Under the pieces are notes generated by a model. That model saw only the letters and a list, made by a program, of their open reading frames with translations. It was not told the DNA's origin and made no database searches. From the NCBI GenBank assembly GCA_964575335.1, contig CAZNPU010000016.1:1-63986 (forward strand): a DNA stretch of 63,986 nucleotides, in the 5' to 3' direction. Positions within the stretch are counted from its first letter, which is position 1; each line of letters starts with the position of its first letter. This document shows, piece after piece, positions 44,800 to 53,380 of this stretch. This stretch comes from CAZNPU01 sp964575335 (GTDB taxonomy: Bacteria; Planctomycetota; Phycisphaerae; Phycisphaerales; SM1A02). A program made the translations under genes and the position numbers.

Positions 44800-46290
44800 A
44801 TGAAGATCGCGCAACTCATCGAAGGACTCCCCGTGCAACTGGCGCATGGTTCGCCGGCTGCGGACATAACCGAAATTGTTGAGGATTCGCGTCAGGCGGT
44901 GCGCGGATGCCTGTTTGTCGCACGGCCGGGCGTGAAAACAGACGGCCGGCAATTCATCAATGACGCTGTAGAAGCCGGCGCCGCTGCAGTGCTGACCGAC
45001 GACGCAGCAGCCGTGCCGTCACATGTTGCTGCGCTGGTGACAGATGATGTCGCACGTCAGGCGGCTGTTCTTGCAGAGCGATTTCACAGCAATCCGAGCA
45101 GTCTGCTTCAGCTTGTGGGCATTACGGGCACAAACGGCAAAACCACAACGGCTTATCTTGTGCGCCACCTGCTCAATACCGCTGAAATGCGCTGCGGGTT
45201 GATTGGAACGGTGCAGATTGACGACGGCGCGCGGACTTACGCTGCCAGCCTCACCACGCCGCCCGCATTTGAGATAAGCCGCCTGCTGCGCCTGATGGCT
45301 GACAACGGCTGCAATGCATGCGCCATGGAAGCGTCCAGCCATGCGCTGGATCAGCAGCGCACTGCTGGCCTGCGGTTTCAGATCGGCGTATTTACGAATC
45401 TGAGCGGCGATCATCTTGATTATCACCGGACGATGGAGGCATATTTCGCAGCCAAGGCGATGCTCTTTGAACGATTGCCGCACGATGGCAGGGCGATCAT
45501 CAACATCGACGATCCGTACGGCCAGCATATGGCGGTGCGGTCCAGCGCGCCGGTTGTCACCTGCAGCGTGCAGGATGCGGAGGCTGATTGCTGCGCCCGT
45601 ATCGGGCGGCAGTCGCTCACCAGCATTGAAGCGACCTTTGCCGGGCCGTGGGGAAGTTTCGATTGCGAACTGCCGCTGATCGGCAGGCACAATGTGTGCA
45701 ATGCGCTGCAGGCGCTGGCGGTTGCGCATGTGCTTGGCGCACCGCGCGATGCGCTGGAGCGGGGAATCGCCACATGCGAGGCGCCGCCGGGACGCTTGGA
45801 ACCAGTGACGACGCCTGAGCATGGCTTTGCGGTTCTGGTTGATTATGCCCATACCGATGATGCGCTGGACAATGTGTTGCGCGCGTTGAAGCCGATCGTG
45901 CCCGAAGGCGGCAGGCTCTGCATTGTCTTCGGCTGCGGCGGCGACCGTGACCGCACCAAGCGGCCGCGAATGGCCCGCGTGGCTTGCCGGTATGCAGATG
46001 CTGTGATTCTCACATCCGACAATCCCCGCACTGAAGACCCACAGGCGATTGTCGATGAAATCCGCGCCGGTGTGCCGGAGGATCGAGCAGCATCAACGCT
46101 GTGCATCGTCGATCGCGCTGAAGCGATCCGCGCTGCGATCGATCGCGCACAGGATGGGGATATCGTGCTGATTGCCGGGAAAGGACATGAGGATTATCAA
46201 ATCATCGGCACGCAGAAGCGGCCGTTTGATGATCGACTTGTCGCGGCTGAGGCGCTGGCTCAGCGAAACGCCAGTGCAGGTGTGGTATGA
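44800..46290 (+). CDS. murE: UDP-MurNAc-L-Ala-D-Glu:meso-diaminopimelate ligase MurE
   Basis: Adds the third amino acid of the peptidoglycan stem. The 496 residues contain ATP-binding GTNGKTTT (110-117), the carbamylated-lysine region, the AMEASSHALDQQR block, NLSGDHLDYH and FGCGGDRDRTKRPRM. TSDNPRTEDP carries the DNPR motif, which in this family indicates meso-diaminopimelate rather than lysine. Its stop overlaps the ATG of murF (46287-46290), so the two are translationally coupled. Confidence 0.97.
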   Translation: MKIAQLIEGLPVQLAHGSPAADITEIVEDSRQAVRGCLFVARPGVKTDGRQFINDAVEAGAAAVLTDDAAAVPSHVAALVTDDVARQAAVLAERFHSNPSSLLQLVGITGTNGKTTTAYLVRHLLNTAEMRCGLIGTVQIDDGARTYAASLTTPPAFEISRLLRLMADNGCNACAMEASSHALDQQRTAGLRFQIGVFTNLSGDHLDYHRTMEAYFAAKAMLFERLPHDGRAIINIDDPYGQHMAVRSSAPVVTCSVQDAEADCCARIGRQSLTSIEATFAGPWGSFDCELPLIGRHNVCNALQALAVAHVLGAPRDALERGIATCEAPPGRLEPVTTPEHGFAVLVDYAHTDDALDNVLRALKPIVPEGGRLCIVFGCGGDRDRTKRPRMARVACRYADAVILTSDNPRTEDPQAIVDEIRAGVPEDRAASTLCIVDRAEAIRAAIDRAQDGDIVLIAGKGHEDYQIIGTQKRPFDDRLVAAEALAQRNASAGVV

Positions 46291-47792
46291 GCTTTTTTGA
46301 AATTGAAAATGTGCGAGCGGCAACCTCAGGCCGATGGCTGCAGCGGCCGGCGAGCCTGAAGCTGCGCGTGCTGACCGGCGTGGGCATTGACACACGCGAC
46401 GATCTGACGGGCAAGGCGTTCGTGGCGATCCGGGGTCAGTCGCACGATGGGCATGCGTATCTTGCCGAGGCTGCAAAGGCTGGCGCACGCGTGCTGGTGG
46501 TTGAGCATGTGCCCGCTGGCGTCACGCTGCCGGGCGATGTTGCGGTGGTGCAGGTGGAAAACACCCGCCGTGCGCTGGCGCGCATGGCTTTGAACTATCG
46601 TCGCTCCCTGCGCGGCACCAAGGTGATTGCAGTCACCGGTTCGGCGGGAAAGACCACGACCAAACGGCTCATCGATTCGGTGCTGGCTGTCTCGCTGCAG
46701 GGATCGGCCTCGCCCAAATCATTCAACAACGATATCGGCGTGCCGCTGACGATTCTGGCTGCCCGGCCAAGCGACAAATATCTGATTGTGGAAGTGGGAA
46801 CCAATGCGCCGGGAGAGATCGCGCAGCTTGCGAGCGTGGTGGAGCCTGACGTGGCGGTAATCACCTCCATCGGTCGGGCGCATCTGGAAGGGCTTGGATC
46901 GATCGAAGCGGTCGCGAAAGAAAAAGCGTCGCTTCTGCGTTTCCTGACCGAAGGCGGCACTGCCGTCGTGACAGCCGATGCGCCGTTGCTGCGGCCGTAT
47001 CTCAAAAGCGTGCCCAGCAGCATTCTTGTTGGCGAAGCTGACGATGCGGACCTTCGGCTGACCGCTCGCGGGGCCGATGAACTGCCCGGCGAGAGCGACT
47101 GGTGGTTTGAAATCAATGCGCGGCAGCGGTTTCCATTGGCGCTGCCGGGCAAGCACAATGCGCTCAACGCGATAGCGGCGCTGGCGGTGGGACGGCGTTT
47201 GGGATTGGACGATGAAGCGATCTGCGCAGGTCTGGCGATGGTCGAACCGGCTCCCATGCGCATGGCGATGCAGCAGCTTGGCGAGATCACCATCTGCAAC
47301 GACGCCTACAACGCCAATCCCGATTCGATGCGCGCTGCGCTGGAGACATTTGCCGAGCTGGCCGCCCACAAACCGTTCAAGCGGCGGATCGTGGTGCTGG
47401 GCGACATGCTGGAACTAGGCCCGGCAGGCGCTGAACTTCATCGGGAAGTCGGCGGGCGATTGCTGGCGATTGATGCGCAGGCGAAGATCGATATGGCGAT
47501 TTTTGTGGGTGAACTGTCGGGAATCGCAGCAGCGGAGGTCGCCCAACAGTGGGGTGATGATCGTGTCTGGCGTGTGCCGGCAATGGAGCCGGATGTGGCG
47601 CATGACATCGCAGCGATGTTGCAACCGGGCGATGCAGTGCTGATCAAGGCCTCGCGCGGGATGCAGCTTGAGCGCTTGGTGCCGGCAATCGAGGCGGCGC
47701 TTCATGCGCAGCGGCATCATCAGCCGGATTCTCATACTGCAGCGGCGGATATTGAAGTCCCGATCGTGCGCCGGGCGGTTGCCAATGGCTGA
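46287..47792 (+). CDS. murF: UDP-MurNAc-tripeptide--D-Ala-D-Ala ligase MurF
   Basis: Adds D-Ala-D-Ala to complete the pentapeptide. The 501 residues contain the ATP loop VTGSAGKTTTK, SFNNDIGVPLTIL, VEVGTNAPGEI, the ITSIGRAHLEGLGS strand, CNDAYNANPDSMRAAL (family signature) and VVLGDMLELG. The extra C-terminal tail of about 30 residues is His/Gln-rich and unlikely to be structured. Coupled to murE by an ATGA overlap; mraY follows 160 bases on. Confidence 0.97.
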   Translation: MSFFEIENVRAATSGRWLQRPASLKLRVLTGVGIDTRDDLTGKAFVAIRGQSHDGHAYLAEAAKAGARVLVVEHVPAGVTLPGDVAVVQVENTRRALARMALNYRRSLRGTKVIAVTGSAGKTTTKRLIDSVLAVSLQGSASPKSFNNDIGVPLTILAARPSDKYLIVEVGTNAPGEIAQLASVVEPDVAVITSIGRAHLEGLGSIEAVAKEKASLLRFLTEGGTAVVTADAPLLRPYLKSVPSSILVGEADDADLRLTARGADELPGESDWWFEINARQRFPLALPGKHNALNAIAALAVGRRLGLDDEAICAGLAMVEPAPMRMAMQQLGEITICNDAYNANPDSMRAALETFAELAAHKPFKRRIVVLGDMLELGPAGAELHREVGGRLLAIDAQAKIDMAIFVGELSGIAAAEVAQQWGDDRVWRVPAMEPDVAHDIAAMLQPGDAVLIKASRGMQLERLVPAIEAALHAQRHHQPDSHTAAADIEVPIVRRAVANG

Positions 47793-47951
47793 ATGCTCAG
47801 CGATGCTGCACAAATTAAAGCTCGAGAGCGATCAGCATTGAGGATTGGACAACGCCGCTGTACCTGACCGATGAGCAGTTCGTCCTGAGCGCTTGGAGAC
47901 AAACGCAGCGTGCAGGATCACACAACGTAGTAAGGTTCACCATTCACGAAC

Positions 47952-49127
47952 ATGCTGTACAACCTGTTTCAGCAAACTCGAAACTGGCTTGATCACGTGG
48001 GCCTATACCAGTATGTGCAGGTGCTGGATCAACTTGAGTTTCGCGCGTTTGTGGCGGTGGTGATGAGCTTTGCGATCGTGCTGCTTCTGGGCAAGCGAAC
48101 GATTCGCTGGCTGCTGAAGCAGAAGATCGGCGATGCGCCGGAGTTTTACAACGCCGATGTGAACAAACTCATGGCCGGCAAGGCCCAGACGCCCACGATG
48201 GGGGGCATTTTGATCTGCGGCGCAATTCTCTGCACGATGCTGCTGCTGGCTGACCTGCGTAACGGCTACGTGCATCTGGCCATCGTGGTGCTGGTCTGGC
48301 TGTCGGTTGTAGGGGGCTTTGACGACTGGCTGAAGCTGACGGCGCGACATCGCAACCCCGGTTCACGCGAGGGGCTGTATGCGTGGGAGAAGCTGCTATT
48401 TCAACTGGGCGTGGCATTTCTGGCGGGATATTTTCTGTATCGCTATGGCGTGGCGGCGGAGAACGATGCAGCACGCGCACTGACGCTGCCGTTCCAGCGC
48501 ACCTATGTGCCGCGCGCGGAACGACTCGAACTGGAAAGTCATGTCATCGTCCTCGGGCCGGTTGCGTTTATTCTGATCGCAACGCTGCTGATTGCCGGTA
48601 CGTCGAATGCAGTGAACCTGACCGACGGTATGGACGGCCTCGCGGCGGGCACAATGACCGTAGCGGCATTCACCATGATGGCGCTGACGTTCATCAGCGG
48701 CAAAGCTGAAATCGCCAAGTTCCTGAACTTTCCCTACATTCGCGGCGCAGATGAAATGATGGTGGCGGCAGGGGCGATGGCCGGGGCATGTCTGGGATTT
48801 TTGTGGTTCAACTGCGCGCCTGCGCGCGTCTTCATGGGCGATACCGGGTCGCTCGCACTGGGCGGACTGCTTGCCTATATCGCGGTTGCGATTCGGCAGG
48901 AGGTGCTGCTGCTTGTGATCGGCGGCGTCTTCTATATGGAAATGGCCAGCGTGATGCTGCAGGTGGGCTACTTCAAATGGACCAAAGGCAAACGCATCTT
49001 CCGCTGTTCGCCCATTCACCATCACTTCCATCTGGGCGGCTGGAGTGAGCAGCAGGTCGTCACGCGATTCTGGGTACTCGCGGTGGTTTTTGCCATGATC
49101 GCGCTGGTCTCGATCAAGCTGCGCTGA
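47952..49127 (+). CDS. mraY: Phospho-MurNAc-pentapeptide transferase MraY
   Basis: Integral membrane enzyme that moves phospho-MurNAc-pentapeptide to undecaprenyl phosphate, forming lipid I. The 391 residues have about 10 transmembrane helices. Signatures: KAQTPTMGGILI, VVGGFDDWLKL (catalytic Asp region), NAVNLTDGMDGLAAG, FMGDTGSLALGGLLAY and the HHHFHLGGW loop near the end. A longer-than-usual loop around residues 160-195 explains the extra length over E. coli (360). It is the last gene of the murE-murF-mraY block; murD, ftsW and murG do not follow. Confidence 0.97.
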   Translation: MLYNLFQQTRNWLDHVGLYQYVQVLDQLEFRAFVAVVMSFAIVLLLGKRTIRWLLKQKIGDAPEFYNADVNKLMAGKAQTPTMGGILICGAILCTMLLLADLRNGYVHLAIVVLVWLSVVGGFDDWLKLTARHRNPGSREGLYAWEKLLFQLGVAFLAGYFLYRYGVAAENDAARALTLPFQRTYVPRAERLELESHVIVLGPVAFILIATLLIAGTSNAVNLTDGMDGLAAGTMTVAAFTMMALTFISGKAEIAKFLNFPYIRGADEMMVAAGAMAGACLGFLWFNCAPARVFMGDTGSLALGGLLAYIAVAIRQEVLLLVIGGVFYMEMASVMLQVGYFKWTKGKRIFRCSPIHHHFHLGGWSEQQVVTRFWVLAVVFAMIALVSIKLR

Positions 49128-49217
49128 ATGCAGTTGACATCCCAGAGTTATCTGCGGGCTGCAAAAGCCGGGCGGGTCAGCATGACCGAAGCCTGCATCA
49201 CAAGCGCAAAGTCATGG

Positions 49218-50138
49218 TCACGTCAGAAACTCCAGCGCGCTGGTGATCAAGCTCAATTCAACAACCTGCGACTTCGCATCAGCTTCGGCCTCAGCCTTGC
49301 TCGAAGCGCTGTCCAGCCGCGGCCAGAGCCAGTCGTCAAGGTGAAAATCACATGAATCCAATCGAAGCTGGACATGCCGTGCGTGACGAGCCGGCAACGC
49401 TGGCGGCTTATCACAACCAGCCAGGCGGCTTTCGAGATAGTGATCCATATGCTCTCGTTCGCTTTCGCTCAGCAGCACAATCACAAATGCGCCGCTGCCT
49501 GAAACGGTTTCGGGCGCAAGGCACACGTTCGGGCCGAAATAGCGCGTGTTCATCACCTCGCCCAGGAAGTATGAGCCTGACGCATCTTCGCCATCGATTC
49601 GTATCGACCAGTGGCGCACGGGACAGCGTCGCATCAGCACATCGCGCAGAAGCTGAAGGTCGTGCCGAAGTTCCGCAGCGCTGTGACCGAAATCCGCTTT
49701 GCCTTCCTGCTGCAGTTGTCGAAGCACCTGACTGAACAGCCCGAATCCCGCTGATTCGAGAAAATATCGCTGTCCCCAGGGGCCGGTGGCCAGGCCGACG
49801 TCGATGCGACGCCGCTGAGCGCAATCCCATGAAGTAATAAGCTGCATGGGCGAGCGACTGATGTTGAGCGTGCGCGCCAGATTGTTGGCGGTGCCGATTG
49901 GAAGTATGGCGATCGGAACGCCTCGCCCCACCAGATGCCGCGACACTTTTTTCACCGTGCCGTCGCCGCCTGCGACCGCAATCAGATCGGCGGGTTGTTT
50001 GAGCGCCTGTTCGTAGTTGCGCACCTTGATGGATTGATAGGTGACTTCGTGTCCTGCATGTCGGATCGCCTCCAGAAGCGATTCCCTGGTGATGCTTTCG
50101 TTTCCCGCGTCCGGATTATGCATCAGCGTCACGCGCAT
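49218..50138 (-). CDS. Diacylglycerol kinase-like lipid kinase (YegS/DagK family)
   Basis: A 306-residue lipid kinase. The N-terminus MRVTLMHNPDAGN, the ATP-binding AVAGGDGTVKKV, and PIGTANNLARTL are the core of the DAGK catalytic domain. The second beta-sandwich domain holds GFGLFSQVL and an NTRYFGPNVCLAPE loop. The substrate could be diacylglycerol, sphingoid base or phosphatidylglycerol; sequence does not say. It runs convergent to mraY, 90 bases apart. Confidence 0.93.
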   Translation of the reverse strand: MRVTLMHNPDAGNESITRESLLEAIRHAGHEVTYQSIKVRNYEQALKQPADLIAVAGGDGTVKKVSRHLVGRGVPIAILPIGTANNLARTLNISRSPMQLITSWDCAQRRRIDVGLATGPWGQRYFLESAGFGLFSQVLRQLQQEGKADFGHSAAELRHDLQLLRDVLMRRCPVRHWSIRIDGEDASGSYFLGEVMNTRYFGPNVCLAPETVSGSGAFVIVLLSESEREHMDHYLESRLAGCDKPPALPARHARHVQLRLDSCDFHLDDWLWPRLDSASSKAEAEADAKSQVVELSLITSALEFLT

Positions 50139-50467
50139 GGCCGTTGCTGCAGGTCAAGTATGCGCAGCATCATCATTGGAACTGTTGCTGTTTAAGCAAG
50201 ACGATTCACCAAAAGCGTACGCTGCGGCTTGATGTCGTCAACGCCGGCGCAGCAGCGGCTGCCGGAACGCGAAACGATCAGGCTGGTTTTCCGAGTCGCT
50301 TCTGATCAGCAGTTCCTACTGCTTAATCACCGCGATGAACTTGTCAGTCATCCAACTGGACTCTTGCGCAGGCGACCGGCTGGGAGCTCCATCTGTATGT
50401 ATCTGCGTTTTTCCACCCGCCTTTGCCTGCCGCAGTTTCACTGCGTCATTCGCAATTCAGTTCAAAG
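50139..50467. other. Intergenic stretch between lipid kinase and rluD
   Basis: I see nothing coding in these 329 bases. The open frames on the plus strand lack ribosome-binding sites and motifs. It should hold the promoter of the lipid kinase and the 3' end of the rluD transcript. Confidence 0.5.
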
Positions 50468-51664
50468 CTAAAGCATCTGATCCAAGTCGATCACTGCTCC
50501 AGCGATAGTGGGGGCTTCGAGGAATCGATACTTGCGCAGCAACTGCACGAGCAACCGCATATCCGCGTGCAGCGGGGCTTGAAAGATCATCGGCGTGTTC
50601 GTGGTCGGATGCGTGAACCCGAGCATCGCTGCATGCAGCGCCTGGCGCGAGATCAGCGGCTGATCCGGTGAAATCGCCTCATCTGATGACGGATCATGCT
50701 TCGCCAAATCTCCAACCACATCGCCAACCTTCAGATGCTGACCGCCATACATGTCATCGCCCACAATCGGATAGCCGATGTGCGACAGGTGCACGCGAAT
50801 CTGGTGCGTTCGACCAGTTTTCAATTCCAACTCCACCAGCGTGTAGCCTTCGTACACTTCGCGCACTCGATAAATCGTGACCGAGGGTTTGCCGGTTTGA
50901 TCCCACCGCACCGCGTACTTTTCACGAATCGTCGGGTGCTTGCCCAACGGCAGGTCGATCACATCCGCATACGGCTCCATCCGGCCGTGCACCACTGCGA
51001 GATACCGCTTGTCGGTTCGGCGTTCTTCAAACTGTTTGCCCAGTCGCCAGTGTGCGGTATCCGATTTTGCCGCCACCATGACCCCGGTGGTGTGACGATC
51101 AAGCCGATGCACCACGCCCGGCCGCGCAAATTCCTTGCCGACCGTTGAAAGTGATCCGCTGGATCGATGCTGAAAGTGCCACGCCAGCGCGTTGATGATC
51201 GTGCCTGATTTGTTGCCGCGCGCCGGGTGAACGATGATGTCATCCTGCTTGTTGATGACGATCAGATCGTCGTCTTCGTACAGCACATCAAGCGGGATAT
51301 CTTCTGCGGGAATCTCATTGCTGGGCGGCGGCGGCAACACCGCCACCACCACGTCACCGCGGCGAAGTTTCGTTGACGGCTTAGGTACGCGGCCGTTCAC
51401 CGTCACCGCCTGCTCGCGGATGAGATTCTGCAGGCTCGTGCGGCTGAGAAACGGAATCCGATCGACAAGGTACTTGTCCAGCCGCTTCTCCAGATCGCGC
51501 GTCAGTTCAAAGCGCACCGTCACCTGCGATTCATCGTCGCCCGCTGCATCCTCGGACTGTTCATACAGTGCAAAGAGCGCATCACGATTGACCTTGCCGC
51601 CCGGTTCGATCAAGTCGGGGTTGTGATCAAGCGGAATGTCGGGCCTAGAGGCGTGATTCGTCAA
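50468..51664 (-). CDS. rluD: RluD-type 23S rRNA pseudouridine synthase
   Basis: RluA-family enzyme isomerising uridines in 23S rRNA. The 398 residues have an S4 RNA-binding domain (about 50-115, RLDKYLVDRIPFLSRTSLQNLI), then the catalytic domain with HRLDRHTTGVMVAAK carrying the active Asp. Further motifs are KRYLAVVHGRME and TGRTHQIRVHLSHIGYPIVGD. The N-terminal 45 residues are an acidic extension; the TTG start at 51664 is uncertain and a start nearer GTG codon 47 is possible. RluC or another paralogue specificity cannot be excluded. Confidence 0.93.
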   Translation of the reverse strand: MTNHASRPDIPLDHNPDLIEPGGKVNRDALFALYEQSEDAAGDDESQVTVRFELTRDLEKRLDKYLVDRIPFLSRTSLQNLIREQAVTVNGRVPKPSTKLRRGDVVVAVLPPPPSNEIPAEDIPLDVLYEDDDLIVINKQDDIIVHPARGNKSGTIINALAWHFQHRSSGSLSTVGKEFARPGVVHRLDRHTTGVMVAAKSDTAHWRLGKQFEERRTDKRYLAVVHGRMEPYADVIDLPLGKHPTIREKYAVRWDQTGKPSVTIYRVREVYEGYTLVELELKTGRTHQIRVHLSHIGYPIVGDDMYGGQHLKVGDVVGDLAKHDPSSDEAISPDQPLISRQALHAAMLGFTHPTTNTPMIFQAPLHADMRLLVQLLRKYRFLEAPTIAGAVIDLDQML

Positions 51665-51918
51665 GGCAAAGGAAACTGTGTTGCAGAAGAAGACTTACCG
51701 CACAATCACGGAAAGCAGATGCAGAGGCCGATTGTGAGAGCGTATCGAAACGCCTTGCCTGCACCACGCGATGCGCTGATTGATTATTGTGGTGATGCGT
51801 GCGGTGCGGCTTTCTCACGTTTGCTGCGATTGCTGAACCTCTGCAGCCTGTTCAGCAGGAAAGTTGTCTGCCAGTCAGAATGAAGCAACCTTCCAATCAA
51901 TCAATCAATACCAATGGC

Positions 51919-52665
51919 TCACGGCTGACCGATGAGGTCGTTCACCCACGGGTCAAGTGATACGGGATCACGCTGCGGGGATGGAAGCGGATCGGCGCTT
52001 CTCTCGACCTCCGCCATCGGGCGGGCTGCAAGGTATTGCGCAACCGTCTCAGCACGCTTGCGTGATCGCTCCGCAAGTTGAGGGAACTTGTTGTCGGCCC
52101 GCTGGGCGGCCTGCATGTACAACTGCTTTGCCTGCTCCATGTCGCCGCGGCTCTCAGCCACGACAGCGCGGCCGGTCAGTGCGGTGACAACCAGCAGCGT
52201 TTTGCCGGTCGAGCCGTCGTCTCGGGCCGCCACGTCAGCAAAAAGCCGATCGGCCCGCTCAAGGTAGCGCGTTCGCTCTTCGTCGGTGAGGTCGGGTGTT
52301 TGAGCGTTGGGATCTGCAGGATCGGTCGCAGCGCCGAGCATCCTGCCCGTCTGCACCGCGCGCATCAGTTCCTCAGCCGCCTGAAGGCGAGCAAGGTCGG
52401 AGACCGCATCCACGTCTTCGTACTTCTCAGCCACTTCTTCCAGCGCGCTGGGCAGGTTGGCGGTATACAGCTCGCGCCATGCCTCGGTGCGATAGTTCAT
52501 GCGGCTTTGGTTCCATCGCACAAAGCCCATGTACACCACCAGGCCGACCATGATCACCAGCAGCCAGGTGACGCCGCTGGTCTTCAGCCAGTCGAGAAAA
52601 TCCTGGTTGATGCGGCTTTCAGTCAGGTCAGTCTGACGAACTTCTTTCAGACGATCGCGATCCAT
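51919..52665 (-). CDS. Membrane-anchored TPR-like protein (YfgM-like)
   Basis: A 248-residue protein with a cytoplasmic N-terminus, one transmembrane helix at about 32-50 (VTWLLVIMVGLVVYMGFV) and a helical repeat region outside. The topology and motifs (ELYTANLPSALEEVAEKYED; AVVAESRGDMEQAKQLYMQAAQ) resemble YfgM-type TPR proteins that contact secretion and BAM components, but identity is not certain. AAGGAG lies 6 bases before the ATG at 52665, which fixes the start against the longer open frame. Transcribed away from tRNA-Arg. Confidence 0.85.
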   Translation of the reverse strand: MDRDRLKEVRQTDLTESRINQDFLDWLKTSGVTWLLVIMVGLVVYMGFVRWNQSRMNYRTEAWRELYTANLPSALEEVAEKYEDVDAVSDLARLQAAEELMRAVQTGRMLGAATDPADPNAQTPDLTDEERTRYLERADRLFADVAARDDGSTGKTLLVVTALTGRAVVAESRGDMEQAKQLYMQAAQRADNKFPQLAERSRKRAETVAQYLAARPMAEVERSADPLPSPQRDPVSLDPWVNDLIGQP

Positions 52666-52864
52666 GAGCGCTCCTTGTGGGAAAGACTCATATCGTACCG
52701 ACCGGCGAACCGCAGAGCCAGTCACAACTGCCCAGAGCGGCACTGCTCATGGATACAGCATGCAGACGGCTGGCCTTGCCAGTCGCACCACTTGGCTGAT
52801 CGACGCCATTTCCGCCGGTGGGGGCCGATGAGCCGTCAGAAATCATCATGTCAAAAAAGCAAAG

Positions 52865-52938
52865 CGTCCGCGGCGGGACTCGAACCTGCAACCTTCGGCT
52901 TCGGAGGCCGACGCTCTATCCAATTGAGCTACGCGGAC
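52865..52938 (-). tRNA. tRNA-Arg (anticodon CCG)
   Basis: Complete cloverleaf on the minus strand: acceptor GTCCGCG/CGCGGAC, discriminator G, D-arm AGCTCAATTGGATAGAGC, anticodon stem TCGGC/GCCGA with loop CTCCGAA (anticodon complement at 52902-52904), and T-loop TTCGAGT. CCA is not encoded. Reads CGG. Confidence 0.97.
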
Positions 52939-53198
52939 ACGCTTTTCACTATCGTCATGAATCTCGGCTGCACTCGTGCACGCGACGTATCGGAGGCGGA
53001 ATCCAGATGCCGGCACTTCATGCCGCGTGCCTTATGTCTCCTGCAGCCGCCTATCATAATAGCACGCCTGGTGCGTGCCTGCTGAGACCAGGAAGGGTTC
53101 TTATCCTGCCGCGGCTCCGGCCGTTTTCCCGTCTGCTGAATTGACGGCGGCAACATCGGCTGCAACAATGCCCTTCCCATAACAGACAACGCCTTCTC

Positions 53199-53285
53199 GG
53201 ACAGGTGCCAGAGCGGTTGAATGGGCCGGTCTCGAAAACCGGTATAGGCTTCGGCCTATCGTGAGTTCGAATCTCACCCTGTCCG
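53199..53285 (+). tRNA. tRNA-Ser (anticodon CGA)
   Basis: Class II tRNA: acceptor GGACAGG/CCTGTCC, discriminator G at 53285, anticodon stem CCGGT/ACCGG with loop CTCGAAA (CGA at 53233-53235), a long variable arm TATAGGCTTCGGCCTATC and T-loop TTCGAAT. CCA is not encoded. A T-rich run (53287-53298) follows and may end transcription. Reads UCG. Confidence 0.97.
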
Positions 53286-53362
53286 CTTTTTCTTTTTTGG
53301 TCGATTCAATCGGGCATCAACCGGCAGGTCGTGCAGGTTCCGGGACAGGCTCCGGGCTTTGG

Positions 53363-53380
53363 CAGTCAGTCAGTCAGTCA
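53363..53380. repeat. CAGT tetranucleotide repeat overlapping the ugd stop
   Basis: Four and a half copies of CAGT end at the ugd stop codon (TGA, complement of 53378-53380). In the gene's direction the stop is the first unit of a TGAC run. Such runs can slip during replication, but because the run lies beyond the stop, slippage should hardly change the protein. Confidence 0.85.
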
